NCBI GenBank assembly: GCA_037443945.1
Contig: JBBINH010000038.1
Coordinates: forward strand, 1-31,811
Length of the DNA: 31,811 nucleotides
Direction: 5' to 3'
Source: SSF26 sp037443945
GTDB lineage: Bacteria; Chloroflexota; Anaerolineae; J102
Of this stretch, positions 25,258 to 31,811 are shown one piece after another. The translations under genes were made by a program, and so were the position numbers. The stretch's first letter is position 1. Each line of letters starts with the position of its first letter. A model generated the notes under the pieces. The model saw only the letters and a list, made by a program, of their open reading frames with translations. It was not told the DNA's origin and did not search any database.

Positions 25258-26310
25258 TTAGATGGAGTCGGTGACCACGCGCTTGCCGGCTTTGCGGCCG
25301 TCGTATTGGCTTTTGATCCAGGCGTAGGTCTTGGCCAGTCCCTCCCGAAGCGGGGTGTTCGGTTCCCAACCCAGGACGGATCGGATGAAGGTGTTATCGC
25401 TATTGCGGCCGGCCACCCCGCGCGGGGCATCGAGTTTGTAGCGTCGTCGCACCTGGACCCCGGCGATCGCCTCGATCAAACTGACCAGGTCGTTGATGGA
25501 AACGAGTTCGCTGGAGCCCAGGTTGATGGGCGTGGCGATGAGATCATCGCAGTGCATGATGCGGTCGATGCCGTAGATGCAATCGTCGATGTACATGAAG
25601 CTGCGGGTTTGCGTGCCGTCACCCCAGATTTCGATCTCGTAGGTCCCGTTGTCGATGGCCTCGATGACCTTGCGACAGAGGGCAGCCGGGGCCTTTTCGC
25701 GACCGCCAAACCAGGTGCCGTAGGGTCCGTAGACGTTGTGAAAGCGGGCGATAAAGGTTTTTAGCCCCCGCTCCGCCCAGTACTCCTGGCAAAACATCTC
25801 GGAAAGCAGTTTTTCCCATCCGTAACCTCGCTCGGCCATAGCCGGATAGGCGTCCGATTCCCTAAGGGCCCGCACGTTGGGGTCCTGTTGCAGGGTTGTG
25901 TTGTAGACGCAGGCCGACGAGGAAAAGAAATAGCGCTGTACGCCGGCCCGGTAGGCCGCCTCGATGAGGTGGGTGTTGATGAGGATGCTGCGCAGGCATT
26001 CCACGCGATACCGCTCGATGAAACCCATGCCTCCCATGTCGGCGGCCAGATTGTACACCTCGACCGCGCCTTCGACGGCGCGAAAGGCGTTTTCTTCTTT
26101 GCTCAGGTCCAGACACAAGGTCTCGACACCGGGGACGCGCTGGAACCATAGGGGCAACGGCTTTTTGTCGACGGCGCGAATGCGCGTGAAGCCTTGTTCG
26201 TGAAAGTAGCGGGTGAGGGCGCCGCCGATGAAACCGCCGGCGCCGGTGATGACGATGAGATCGTCCTTGCGCAGGTCGGGCGAGTTAGCAGCAATAAGAG
26301 GTTCGGCCAT
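25258..26310 (-). CDS. GDP-mannose 3,5-epimerase-like NAD-dependent epimerase
   Basis: Extended short-chain dehydrogenase/reductase of 350 residues from ATG 26310. Upstream frame to 26514 looks non-coding. It has the Rossmann motif TGAGGFIGG (22-30), Ser residues in FSSSACVY, and the catalytic Tyr163-x3-Lys167 (YGWEK). The motif VYNLAADMGGMGFI is the hallmark of GDP-mannose 3,5-epimerases, which convert GDP-mannose to GDP-L-galactose or GDP-gulose. Bacterial relatives may use other nucleotide sugars, so the exact substrate is open. It converges on the glycosyltransferase gene with 13 bases between and may supply a sugar for the exported glycan. Confidence 0.88.
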   Translation of the reverse strand: MAEPLIAANSPDLRKDDLIVITGAGGFIGGALTRYFHEQGFTRIRAVDKKPLPLWFQRVPGVETLCLDLSKEENAFRAVEGAVEVYNLAADMGGMGFIERYRVECLRSILINTHLIEAAYRAGVQRYFFSSSACVYNTTLQQDPNVRALRESDAYPAMAERGYGWEKLLSEMFCQEYWAERGLKTFIARFHNVYGPYGTWFGGREKAPAALCRKVIEAIDNGTYEIEIWGDGTQTRSFMYIDDCIYGIDRIMHCDDLIATPINLGSSELVSINDLVSLIEAIAGVQVRRRYKLDAPRGVAGRNSDNTFIRSVLGWEPNTPLREGLAKTYAWIKSQYDGRKAGKRVVTDSI

Positions 26311-26460
26311 GGTTTGCGTTTGCAGAAGGGGGTGGAAAGGCGATAACAATCCCAGGGGGACAACGGCAGGATGCATTCGCGGTGGGCCGATTTTGGCACG
26401 GAGGCCATCACTTTGGCAAATCGGCTCGCCCGGAAATGCCTCGGTACCCGCAGCCGAGGT

Positions 26461-26487
26461 GTTAAGAAAGCTAAAAGGAAACTTAAC
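26461..26487. promoter_or_regulatory. Inverted repeat upstream of pstS, possible phosphate-response site
   Basis: GTTAAG (26461-26466) and CTTAAC (26482-26487) are exact complements with centres 21 bases apart, two helical turns. TTAA-type half-sites are used by several PhoB/PhoP regulators. Another perfect hairpin, CCTCGG/CCGAGG, lies just before (26439-26459). No clear -35/-10 pair was found in the 262-base divergent gap. Confidence 0.3.
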
Positions 26488-26572
26488 CGGGGCTTGATGA
26501 CAGGGGCGCGGCAAGGTCCTAAGCTATGGCCCTGTAGAAGACTTCACAACACGTCTCATCCAAGGAGGATCT

Positions 26573-27658
26573 ATGAAACGTTACCTGATTACGGCCATGC
26601 TTCTGGCCGCTGTTTTGCTGGCTTCTTGCGCTGGTGCCACGCCAACCCAGGCGCCGGCTACCCCAACTCAGGCGCCGGCCGCGGTAGCACCGACCCCGAC
26701 CCAGGCGCCTGAACTTGCCGGTGATATCCTGGTCGATGGCTCCAGCACGGTCTACCCGATCACCGAGGCGATGGCCGAAGAATTCGGCAAACTGCATCCC
26801 AAGGTGCGGGTAACGGTGGGTATTTCCGGCACGGGCGGTGGCTTCAAGAAGTTCTGCAACGGCGAGACCGACATCTCGAATGCCTCGCGGCCGATCAAAC
26901 CCAGCGAGGTGGAACTCTGTACGCAGAACAACATCGAATACATCGAGCTGCCCGTTGCCTATGACGGTTTGGCTGTGCTGGTAAATCCGGCCAACGACTG
27001 GGTGGATTACATGACCGTGGCCGAGTTAAAGAAGATCTGGCAGCCCGAGGCACAAGGCGTCATCATGCGCTGGAATCAAGTCCGCCCCGAGTGGCCGGAT
27101 GAAGAACTGCATCTTTACGGCGCCGGTACCGATAGCGGCACCTATGATTACTTCACCCAGGCCATTGTCGGTGAAGAGGGCGCCAGCCGCGGCGATTTCC
27201 AGGCCAGCGAAGATGATAACGTCCTGGTGCAGGGCATTTACGGCGATCGCCTGGCCCTGGGCTTTTTCGGCTTGGCCTACTACGAAGAGAATCAGGATAA
27301 GCTCAAGCTGGTCCCCATCGACGATGAAAATCCCGATAACGGCGCCGGGCCTATCCTGCCCACAGTCGAGACGGTCAATAACGGCACCTATCAGCCGCTG
27401 TCGCGTCCCATCTTTATCTACGTGCGTAAGGAAGCCGCCGAGCGGCCGGAGGTGCAGGCCTTTATTGAGTTCTATCTCGATGTGCAGAATGCAACCCAAC
27501 TGGTGCGCGAGGTCGGCTACATTCCTCTGCCCGAAACCATAATCCGCCAGGCTCAGGCTCGCTTCCAGAATCGCAAGCTTGGCTCCATCTTCGCCGGGCT
27601 CGGCTCGCAGGTCGGAGTCACCCTGGAAGAGCTGCTGCAAGCGGAAGAGCAAAAGTAA
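26573..27658 (+). CDS. pstS: Phosphate-binding lipoprotein PstS
   Basis: Extracytoplasmic phosphate-binding protein of the high-affinity Pst importer, 361 residues. A lipoprotein signal is present: a basic start, a hydrophobic core and the lipobox LASC with Cys19. A Thr/Pro/Gln/Ala linker follows with repeated TPTQAPA-like units (about 22-48), acting as a flexible tether. The binding fold opens with GDILVDGSSTVYPITEAMAEEF and continues with GISGTGGGFKKFCNGETDISNASRPIK. These carry the Ser/Thr/Asp residues that bind phosphate. GTDSGTYDYF is the second ligand loop. A strong ribosome site (AAGGAGG) lies seven bases before ATG 26573. It is first in the pst operon and is divergent from the epimerase gene. 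Confidence 0.95.
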   Translation: MKRYLITAMLLAAVLLASCAGATPTQAPATPTQAPAAVAPTPTQAPELAGDILVDGSSTVYPITEAMAEEFGKLHPKVRVTVGISGTGGGFKKFCNGETDISNASRPIKPSEVELCTQNNIEYIELPVAYDGLAVLVNPANDWVDYMTVAELKKIWQPEAQGVIMRWNQVRPEWPDEELHLYGAGTDSGTYDYFTQAIVGEEGASRGDFQASEDDNVLVQGIYGDRLALGFFGLAYYEENQDKLKLVPIDDENPDNGAGPILPTVETVNNGTYQPLSRPIFIYVRKEAAERPEVQAFIEFYLDVQNATQLVREVGYIPLPETIIRQAQARFQNRKLGSIFAGLGSQVGVTLEELLQAEEQK

Positions 27659-27682
27659 ACAATCTGGTGACCTGATTTCGGC

Positions 27683-27727
27683 GACCCGGGATGGCAGCTG
27701 GCTCATGCGCCAATGTCATCCCGGGTC
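27683..27727. other. Perfect stem-loop between pstS and pstC
   Basis: 11-bp arms GACCCGGGATG (27683-27693) and CATCCCGGGTC (27717-27727) surround a 23-base loop. No T-run follows. It probably protects the 3' end of the pstS message or partly blocks read-through, as intercistronic stems do in many transporter operons. Confidence 0.6.
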
Positions 27728-27764
27728 CATCGTAGTAAGGGGACTTTTCCGGTTTGAGCGAGTT

Positions 27765-27792
27765 TTGACATAAGCTTGGTGTTGGCTACGAT
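27765..27792 (+). promoter_or_regulatory. Possible internal promoter before pstC
   Basis: TTGACA (27765-27770), 16-bp spacer, TACGAT (27787-27792). The start would lie about 120 bases before ATG 27918. Confidence 0.4.
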
Positions 27793-27937
27793 GAGTATGT
27801 GGTTGTTGGTTATGATTCCCCTGCTTTTCCTCCTGCCCATGCCATCAGAACCGTGGACCGGAGACAAAGGTGCGATGATGGACTTGGTTTTGACCCTGTT
27901 GCCGGGGAGGGACGCTTATGAGCGTATCGCCTCTTGA
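27791..27937 (+). CDS. Possible 48-residue hydrophobic small protein or upstream ORF
   Basis: An ATG-started frame encoding a hydrophobic N-terminus (MSMWLLVMIPLLFLLPMPSE) and ending 20 bases inside pstC. It has no ribosome site and overlaps a possible -10 box, so it may be chance. If translated, it would couple to pstC. No similarity recognised. Confidence 0.15.
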   Translation: MSMWLLVMIPLLFLLPMPSEPWTGDKGAMMDLVLTLLPGRDAYERIAS

Positions 27938-28880
27938 GAAACCGTTGACCACAAGCGGATGGATGTCAACGATCTCGTTTGCCCAGAAGCGCAGGCTGCG
28001 TCCGGAGCGCTTTCTAGAGCTTTTTTTCCTGGCCTGCGCCTCGCTTTCGATTATGACCACGATCGGCATTATCGGCGTGCTTATTTTTGAGACCATCGGC
28101 TTCTTTCGCGAAGTGCCGCTGTGGAATTTCCTGACGGACAGGCAATGGACGCCGCTCTTTGCCAAGAAAGAGTTCGGTATTTTGGTTTTGATCAGTGCCA
28201 CCTTTTTGACGACGGTTATTGCCTTGTGCGTGGCTCTACCGGTGGGTCTATTGGCGGCCATCTATATGAGCGAGTACGCGTCTGAAAAGGCGCGTCGGGT
28301 CTTGAAGCCGGCGTTGGAGGTCCTGGCCGGGATACCGACGGTGGTCTATGGCTATTTTGCCCTGTTGTTCGTCACGCCCCTTTTGCAGGATTTATTAGCC
28401 CAGTTTGGGATCAAGCTGTCCGGTTTCAATTCGCTCAGTGCCGGCCTGGTCATGGGGATTATGATCATCCCGACGGTGGCTTCGCTAAGCGAGGATGCCA
28501 TCTACGCCGTGCCGCGTTCGCTGCGCGAGGCAGGTTATGCCATGGGCGCCACACGACGTGAAGTCATCACCGGCGTCGTATTGCCGGCTGCGCTTTCCGG
28601 CATTGCGGCTGCGTTTATCCTGGCCGTTTCACGCGCCGTCGGTGAGACGATGATCGTAGCCATTGCGGCCGGTCAGAACCCCCGGCTTACCCTTGACCCT
28701 ACCGTTCCGGTGCAGACCATGACGTCGTTCATCGTCCAGGTCAGTCTGGGGGATACGCCGACCGGCTCGCTGGCTTTTCGCACGATTTTTGCCGTGGGCA
28801 TGACCCTGTTCCTGATCACCTTTATTCTCAATGTCATCAGTCATGCCATTGTCAAGCGCTTTCGGGAGGTGTACGAATGA
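27918..28880 (+). CDS. pstC: Phosphate ABC transporter permease PstC
   Basis: Inner-membrane permease subunit, 320 residues. A cytoplasmic N-terminus of about 35 residues is followed by six predicted membrane segments. PstC-type landmarks are GILVLISATFLTTVIALCVALPVGLLAAIYMSEYA, AGIPTVVYGYFAL and the ABC-coupling EAA loop SLREAGYAMGATRREVITGVVLP. AVGETMIVAIAAGQ is also typical. A ribosome site GGAGGG lies about eight bases before ATG 27918. The gene ends in a four-base overlap with pstA. Confidence 0.95.
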   Translation: MSVSPLEKPLTTSGWMSTISFAQKRRLRPERFLELFFLACASLSIMTTIGIIGVLIFETIGFFREVPLWNFLTDRQWTPLFAKKEFGILVLISATFLTTVIALCVALPVGLLAAIYMSEYASEKARRVLKPALEVLAGIPTVVYGYFALLFVTPLLQDLLAQFGIKLSGFNSLSAGLVMGIMIIPTVASLSEDAIYAVPRSLREAGYAMGATRREVITGVVLPAALSGIAAAFILAVSRAVGETMIVAIAAGQNPRLTLDPTVPVQTMTSFIVQVSLGDTPTGSLAFRTIFAVGMTLFLITFILNVISHAIVKRFREVYE

Positions 28881-29797
28881 CGTCGCTCGCTTCCTCCTCG
28901 ACGGTCCTGACGCCTACCTGGGCGCCCATCCGGGGGGCCCGGCGTCTGTGGGACCGTTTGCTAGGACCGCTGGCGCTTGTAGCCACCTTGCTCGGATTGG
29001 TGGTCCTGGTTGTGTTGCTGATCGACGTGTTCCGTGATGGCTGGCCCCGCTTGAGTTGGCAATTCCTCACCAGCTTTCCCTCGCGCAAGCCGGAAGAGGC
29101 CGGCATTCTCTCGGCTTTGGTCGGCTCGCTGTGGCTGATCAGCCTGACTGCCCTGTTCGCCTTCCCGCTCGGCGTCGGGGCCGCCATCTATCTGGAGGAA
29201 TATGCTCCGCGCAGTCGCTTTACCGAATTTATCGAAGTCAATATTGCCAATCTGGCCGGGGTTCCGTCCATCATTTACGGGCTTTTGGGCCTGGAGGTCT
29301 TTGTGCGTTTTCTCTTCCCAATCACCAACGGGCGCACCATCCTCTCCGGCGCGCTGACAATGACGCTGCTTGTTCTGCCCATGATCATCATTGCCACACG
29401 CGAGGCTCTGCGGGCCGTGCCCGATAGCCTGCGGCAGGCTGGTCTGGCGATGGGGGCCACGCGCTGGCAGGTCGTGCGGGACCTGATTTTGCCCCAGGCC
29501 CTGCCCGGTGCGCTGACGGGCACCATTCTGGCTCTGTCGCGCGCCATCGGCGAGACCGCTCCGCTCATCACCATCGGGGCGCTTACCTACATCGCCTACC
29601 TGCCTCCCTTTTCCCTGGAGGGCTTGCGAACCCCGTTCACGGTGCTGCCCATCCAAATCTTCAATTGGGTTTCGCGTCCGCAGGCCGGTTTTCATCAGGC
29701 CGCCGCAGCCGGTATCATTGTATTGCTCGTCGTGTTGCTGTCGATGAACGCCGGTGCCATCTATCTGCGCAATCGTTTCCAGCGGAGAACTGTCTGA
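28877..29797 (+). CDS. pstA: Phosphate ABC transporter permease PstA
   Basis: Second permease subunit, pairing with PstC; 306 residues. Six hydrophobic segments are predicted. The first is near 30-52, and GILSALVGSLWLISLTALFAFPLGVGAAIYLEEYAP follows. NLAGVPSIIYGLLGLEVF is the PstA version of the AGxP loop. SLRQAGLAMGATRWQVVRDLILPQALPG is the coupling loop to PstB, and AIGETAPLITIGA is conserved. It starts on the ATGA overlap with pstC and ends on a TGATG overlap with pstB, so the three are translated as a unit. Confidence 0.95.
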   Translation: MTSLASSSTVLTPTWAPIRGARRLWDRLLGPLALVATLLGLVVLVVLLIDVFRDGWPRLSWQFLTSFPSRKPEEAGILSALVGSLWLISLTALFAFPLGVGAAIYLEEYAPRSRFTEFIEVNIANLAGVPSIIYGLLGLEVFVRFLFPITNGRTILSGALTMTLLVLPMIIIATREALRAVPDSLRQAGLAMGATRWQVVRDLILPQALPGALTGTILALSRAIGETAPLITIGALTYIAYLPPFSLEGLRTPFTVLPIQIFNWVSRPQAGFHQAAAAGIIVLLVVLLSMNAGAIYLRNRFQRRTV

Positions 29798-30624
29798 TGA
29801 CCTCTTTCCCACGGATCTCACTGCGAACCGAATCGCCGTCTTCCGCCCTGGCCACCGAAACAGCGCCTGCTATTCAGGTACGGCATCTCCAGGTGTGGTA
29901 CGGTACCAAGCAGGCCCTCAAGGACGTGACCCTGGACGTCCCACGCGGGCAGATCACGGCCTTTATCGGGCCATCGGGCTGTGGTAAGAGTACGTTGCTG
30001 CGCAGCTTCAATCGCATGAACGACCTCATCCCCGGCGCCCGGGTCGAAGGGGAAGTCCTTATCGAAGGGCAAAACATCTACGCCGCCGACGTGGACCCGG
30101 TGGCCGTGCGGCGTCATGTCGGCATGGTCTTCCAGAAGCCCAATCCGTTCCCCAAGAGCATCTATGAAAACGTGGCCTGGGGTGCCCGGATCAACGGCTA
30201 TAAGGGCAAGATGGACGATTTGGTGGAAGCCGCGCTGCGCGATGCCGCCCTCTGGGATGAGGTCAAGGATAAGCTCAACGAGAGCGGTCTGAGCCTCTCC
30301 GGGGGGCAGCAACAGCGTTTGTGTATCGCCCGGGCCATTGCCATCAAGCCGGAGATTATCCTCATGGATGAGCCCTGCTCGGCCCTCGACCCCATTGCCA
30401 CCCTCAAGATCGAAGACTTGATGCGCGATCTGCGGGAACGCTATACCATCGTCATTGTCACCCATAACATGCAACAGGCGGCGCGTGTATCGGATTACAC
30501 GGCATTTTTTACCGTTACGCCCGATCGCGTGGGATATCTGGAAGAATTCGGTAAGACTCATCAGATCTTTACTAATCCCCGCAGTAAGATCACAGAAGAC
30601 TACATTACCGGGCGATTTGGTTAA
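29797..30624 (+). CDS. pstB: Phosphate import ATPase PstB
   Basis: Nucleotide-binding subunit of the Pst importer, 275 residues from ATG 29797, which overlaps the pstA stop. Longer in-frame starts lie inside pstA. Walker A is GPSGCGKST, Q-loop GMVFQKPNPFPKSIYENVAWG, signature LSGGQQQRLCIARAIA, Walker B IILMDEPCSALDP and H-loop IVIVTHNMQQAARVSDYTAFF. This last phrase, with the late EFGKTHQIFTNP, is diagnostic of PstB. The first 24 residues before the fold are a Ser/Thr-rich extension. Confidence 0.97.
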   Translation: MTSFPRISLRTESPSSALATETAPAIQVRHLQVWYGTKQALKDVTLDVPRGQITAFIGPSGCGKSTLLRSFNRMNDLIPGARVEGEVLIEGQNIYAADVDPVAVRRHVGMVFQKPNPFPKSIYENVAWGARINGYKGKMDDLVEAALRDAALWDEVKDKLNESGLSLSGGQQQRLCIARAIAIKPEIILMDEPCSALDPIATLKIEDLMRDLRERYTIVIVTHNMQQAARVSDYTAFFTVTPDRVGYLEEFGKTHQIFTNPRSKITEDYITGRFG

Positions 30625-30647
30625 TGCAAACGGTAAAGGAGAGCACC

Positions 30648-31322
30648 ATGAAAACCCGTCATGCCTTCGATATGGCCTTGCAGGCCTTGCAAGACGATGT
30701 GCTCGTGCTGGGGGACCAGGTCGCCCGTGCCCTAACCGTGGCCGTAGAGTCGCTGAAAAATCGCGATTTTGAGATGGCGCATGCCATCATCGCCGAAGAC
30801 AAGGCCATCGATGCATTACGCTATAAAATCGAAGGCGATGCCCTGATGCTCATCGCCACCCAGCAACCCATGGCCGGCGATATGCGCAGCATTGCCGCCG
30901 CTCTGATCATCGCCAATGAGCTGGAGCGCATCGGCGACTATGCCAAGGGGATCGCCCGGATTAACCTCAAAATCGGTGCCCAACCGTTGCTCAAGCCGCT
31001 GGTAGATATCCCGCGCATGGCCGAGATTGCCCGGTGGATGATTCAGCACGCGTTGCAATCGTTCGTCCATCGCGATCTGACGTTGGCTTACGAGGTGATC
31101 GCCAAAGATGAAGAGGTGGATGCCCTGTACGATCAGGTCTACAGTGAGGTGTTGACCAAGCTTTTTAGCGATGTGAGCAAGCTGGAGCAGGGCAATCTGC
31201 TGGTCATGGCCGCCCATCATCTGGAACGGGCTGCCGATCGCGCCACCAACATCTGCGAACGGGTCATTTATTGCGTTACTGGACAGCTTCTCGATACGGG
31301 GAACGAAGACGATGTCGCCTGA
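30648..31322 (+). CDS. phoU: Phosphate signalling regulator PhoU
   Basis: All-helical protein of two PhoU repeats, 224 residues. The start at 30648 has a good ribosome site (AAAGGAGAG); an earlier ATG at 30624 overlaps the pstB stop (TAATG) and would add eight residues. The metal-binding E-R-x-x-D motifs appear twice: NELERIGDYAKGIARI in the first repeat and HHLERAADRATNICERVIY in the second. PhoU joins the Pst transporter to a PhoR-type sensor kinase and damps the phosphate-starvation response. No phoR or phoB gene is in the window. It overlaps the next gene by 11 bases. Confidence 0.95.
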   Translation: MKTRHAFDMALQALQDDVLVLGDQVARALTVAVESLKNRDFEMAHAIIAEDKAIDALRYKIEGDALMLIATQQPMAGDMRSIAAALIIANELERIGDYAKGIARINLKIGAQPLLKPLVDIPRMAEIARWMIQHALQSFVHRDLTLAYEVIAKDEEVDALYDQVYSEVLTKLFSDVSKLEQGNLLVMAAHHLERAADRATNICERVIYCVTGQLLDTGNEDDVA

Positions 31323-31776
31323 AACCGGTGTCGTCAAGAACGTGTTGTTTCTGTGTACGGGGAATTCCTGTCGCAGTCAGATGGCCGAAGCTCTGGTCAA
31401 CCACTACTTGGGCTCAACCTGGCGGGCGTATTCGGCGGGGACCAGGCCGGCCGGCTACGTCCATCCCCTGGCCGTGCGCGCTATGGCCGAATTGGGCGTG
31501 GATATCACTGCTGCCCGTTCCAAACACCCCGACGAACTGCGGGACGTGATCTTCGATCTGGTCATCACCGTTTGCGACAACGCTGCCGAGGATTGTCCGC
31601 TGTGGTTGCGCGAAGGTCGCGTGATCCATCAGCCCTTTGCCGACCCGGCCAGGGCAGAGGGCACCGAAGAAGAACGCATGGTCGTTTTCCGTCGCGTGCG
31701 GGATGCCATCAAAGCCTGGGTGCTGGACGCTTTATCCGTTCCGGGCGGAGCGTCGATACCGCAGCACGATGAATAA
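31312..31776 (+). CDS. arsC: Thioredoxin-coupled arsenate reductase, LMW-phosphatase fold
   Basis: Reduces arsenate to arsenite; 154 residues. The P-loop LFLCTGNSCRSQMAEA holds Cys15 and Cys20. The redox pair Cys88 and Cys95 lies in VCDNAAEDCP. The spacings (five between the first two, seven between the last two) equal those of the staphylococcal enzyme (Cys10/15 and Cys82/89), which favours arsenate reductase over a tyrosine phosphatase. DPARAEGTEEER is also seen in ArsC. It overlaps phoU by 11 bases and so belongs to the pst operon. Since Pst systems also let arsenate in, this is a sensible partner. The tail of about 12 residues is not conserved. Confidence 0.92.
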   Translation: MSPETGVVKNVLFLCTGNSCRSQMAEALVNHYLGSTWRAYSAGTRPAGYVHPLAVRAMAELGVDITAARSKHPDELRDVIFDLVITVCDNAAEDCPLWLREGRVIHQPFADPARAEGTEEERMVVFRRVRDAIKAWVLDALSVPGGASIPQHDE

Positions 31777-31811
31777 ATTTTTACGCGGATGTCAACGAAG
31801 CTTAAGGACTT
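31777..31811. other. End of window
   Basis: 35 bases after the arsC stop with no recognisable feature; no terminator is visible before the window ends. Confidence 0.5.

Noticed and set aside
26311..26514. N-terminal extension of the GDP-mannose epimerase-like protein
   Set aside because: The Rossmann motif normally starts within about 25 residues of the N-terminus, which fits ATG 26310; the extra 68 codons are not conserved-looking.

Overview
This window looks like a chromosome segment of a GC-rich (about 60%) bacterium, most likely Chloroflexota (Anaerolineae-like). That assignment is inference from gene content. The pointers are a DtxR-FeoA fusion with a split FeoB, a trehalose synthase and a GH31 glucosidase with the typical N-terminal extension, a GDP-mannose 3,5-epimerase-like protein, and a PstS lipoprotein with a Thr/Pro/Gln/Ala linker. 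No rRNA, tRNA or CRISPR array was seen.

Layout. (1) 1-1383: the last codons of an integron-type tyrosine recombinase, cut by an IS4-family element bounded by 19-bp perfect inverted repeats. (2) 1672-5206: an iron-uptake operon with a strong sigma70-type promoter whose start site is covered by a perfect palindrome. It encodes a membrane-anchored DtxR repressor carrying FeoA-like domains, then FeoB split into a GTPase protein and a membrane protein, and ends at a bidirectional terminator. (3) 5231-10532: a DksA/TraR zinc-finger protein (minus), ruvB-queA, a GtrB/DPM-like glycosyltransferase, a DinB-like protein (minus) and a CBS-ACT protein. (4) 10532-20277: a GH31 alpha-glucosidase (plus) facing a minus-strand block. 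In transcription order that block is sugar isomerase/epimerase, YabN-like methylase-MazG, dnaK, dnaJ and trehalose synthase.

(5) 20278-25244: a non-coding stretch holding an AT-rich island and several hairpins, then a surface-polysaccharide operon: SAM methyltransferase, Wzm-type permease, Wzt-type ATPase with a cargo-binding tail, polysaccharide deacetylase and family 2 glycosyltransferase. GC content falls sharply across the methyltransferase/permease junction, which suggests mosaic exchange. A GDP-mannose 3,5-epimerase-like gene converges on this operon. (6) 26573-31776: a complete phosphate operon, pstS-pstC-pstA-pstB-phoU, followed by an overlapping thioredoxin-type arsenate reductase.

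Most genes are ordinary housekeeping or transport genes. The most unusual arrangement is the iron operon. Its repressor appears to be tethered in the membrane and to carry the FeoA module that normally works with FeoB, so transporter and transcription control may be physically linked (hypothesis).
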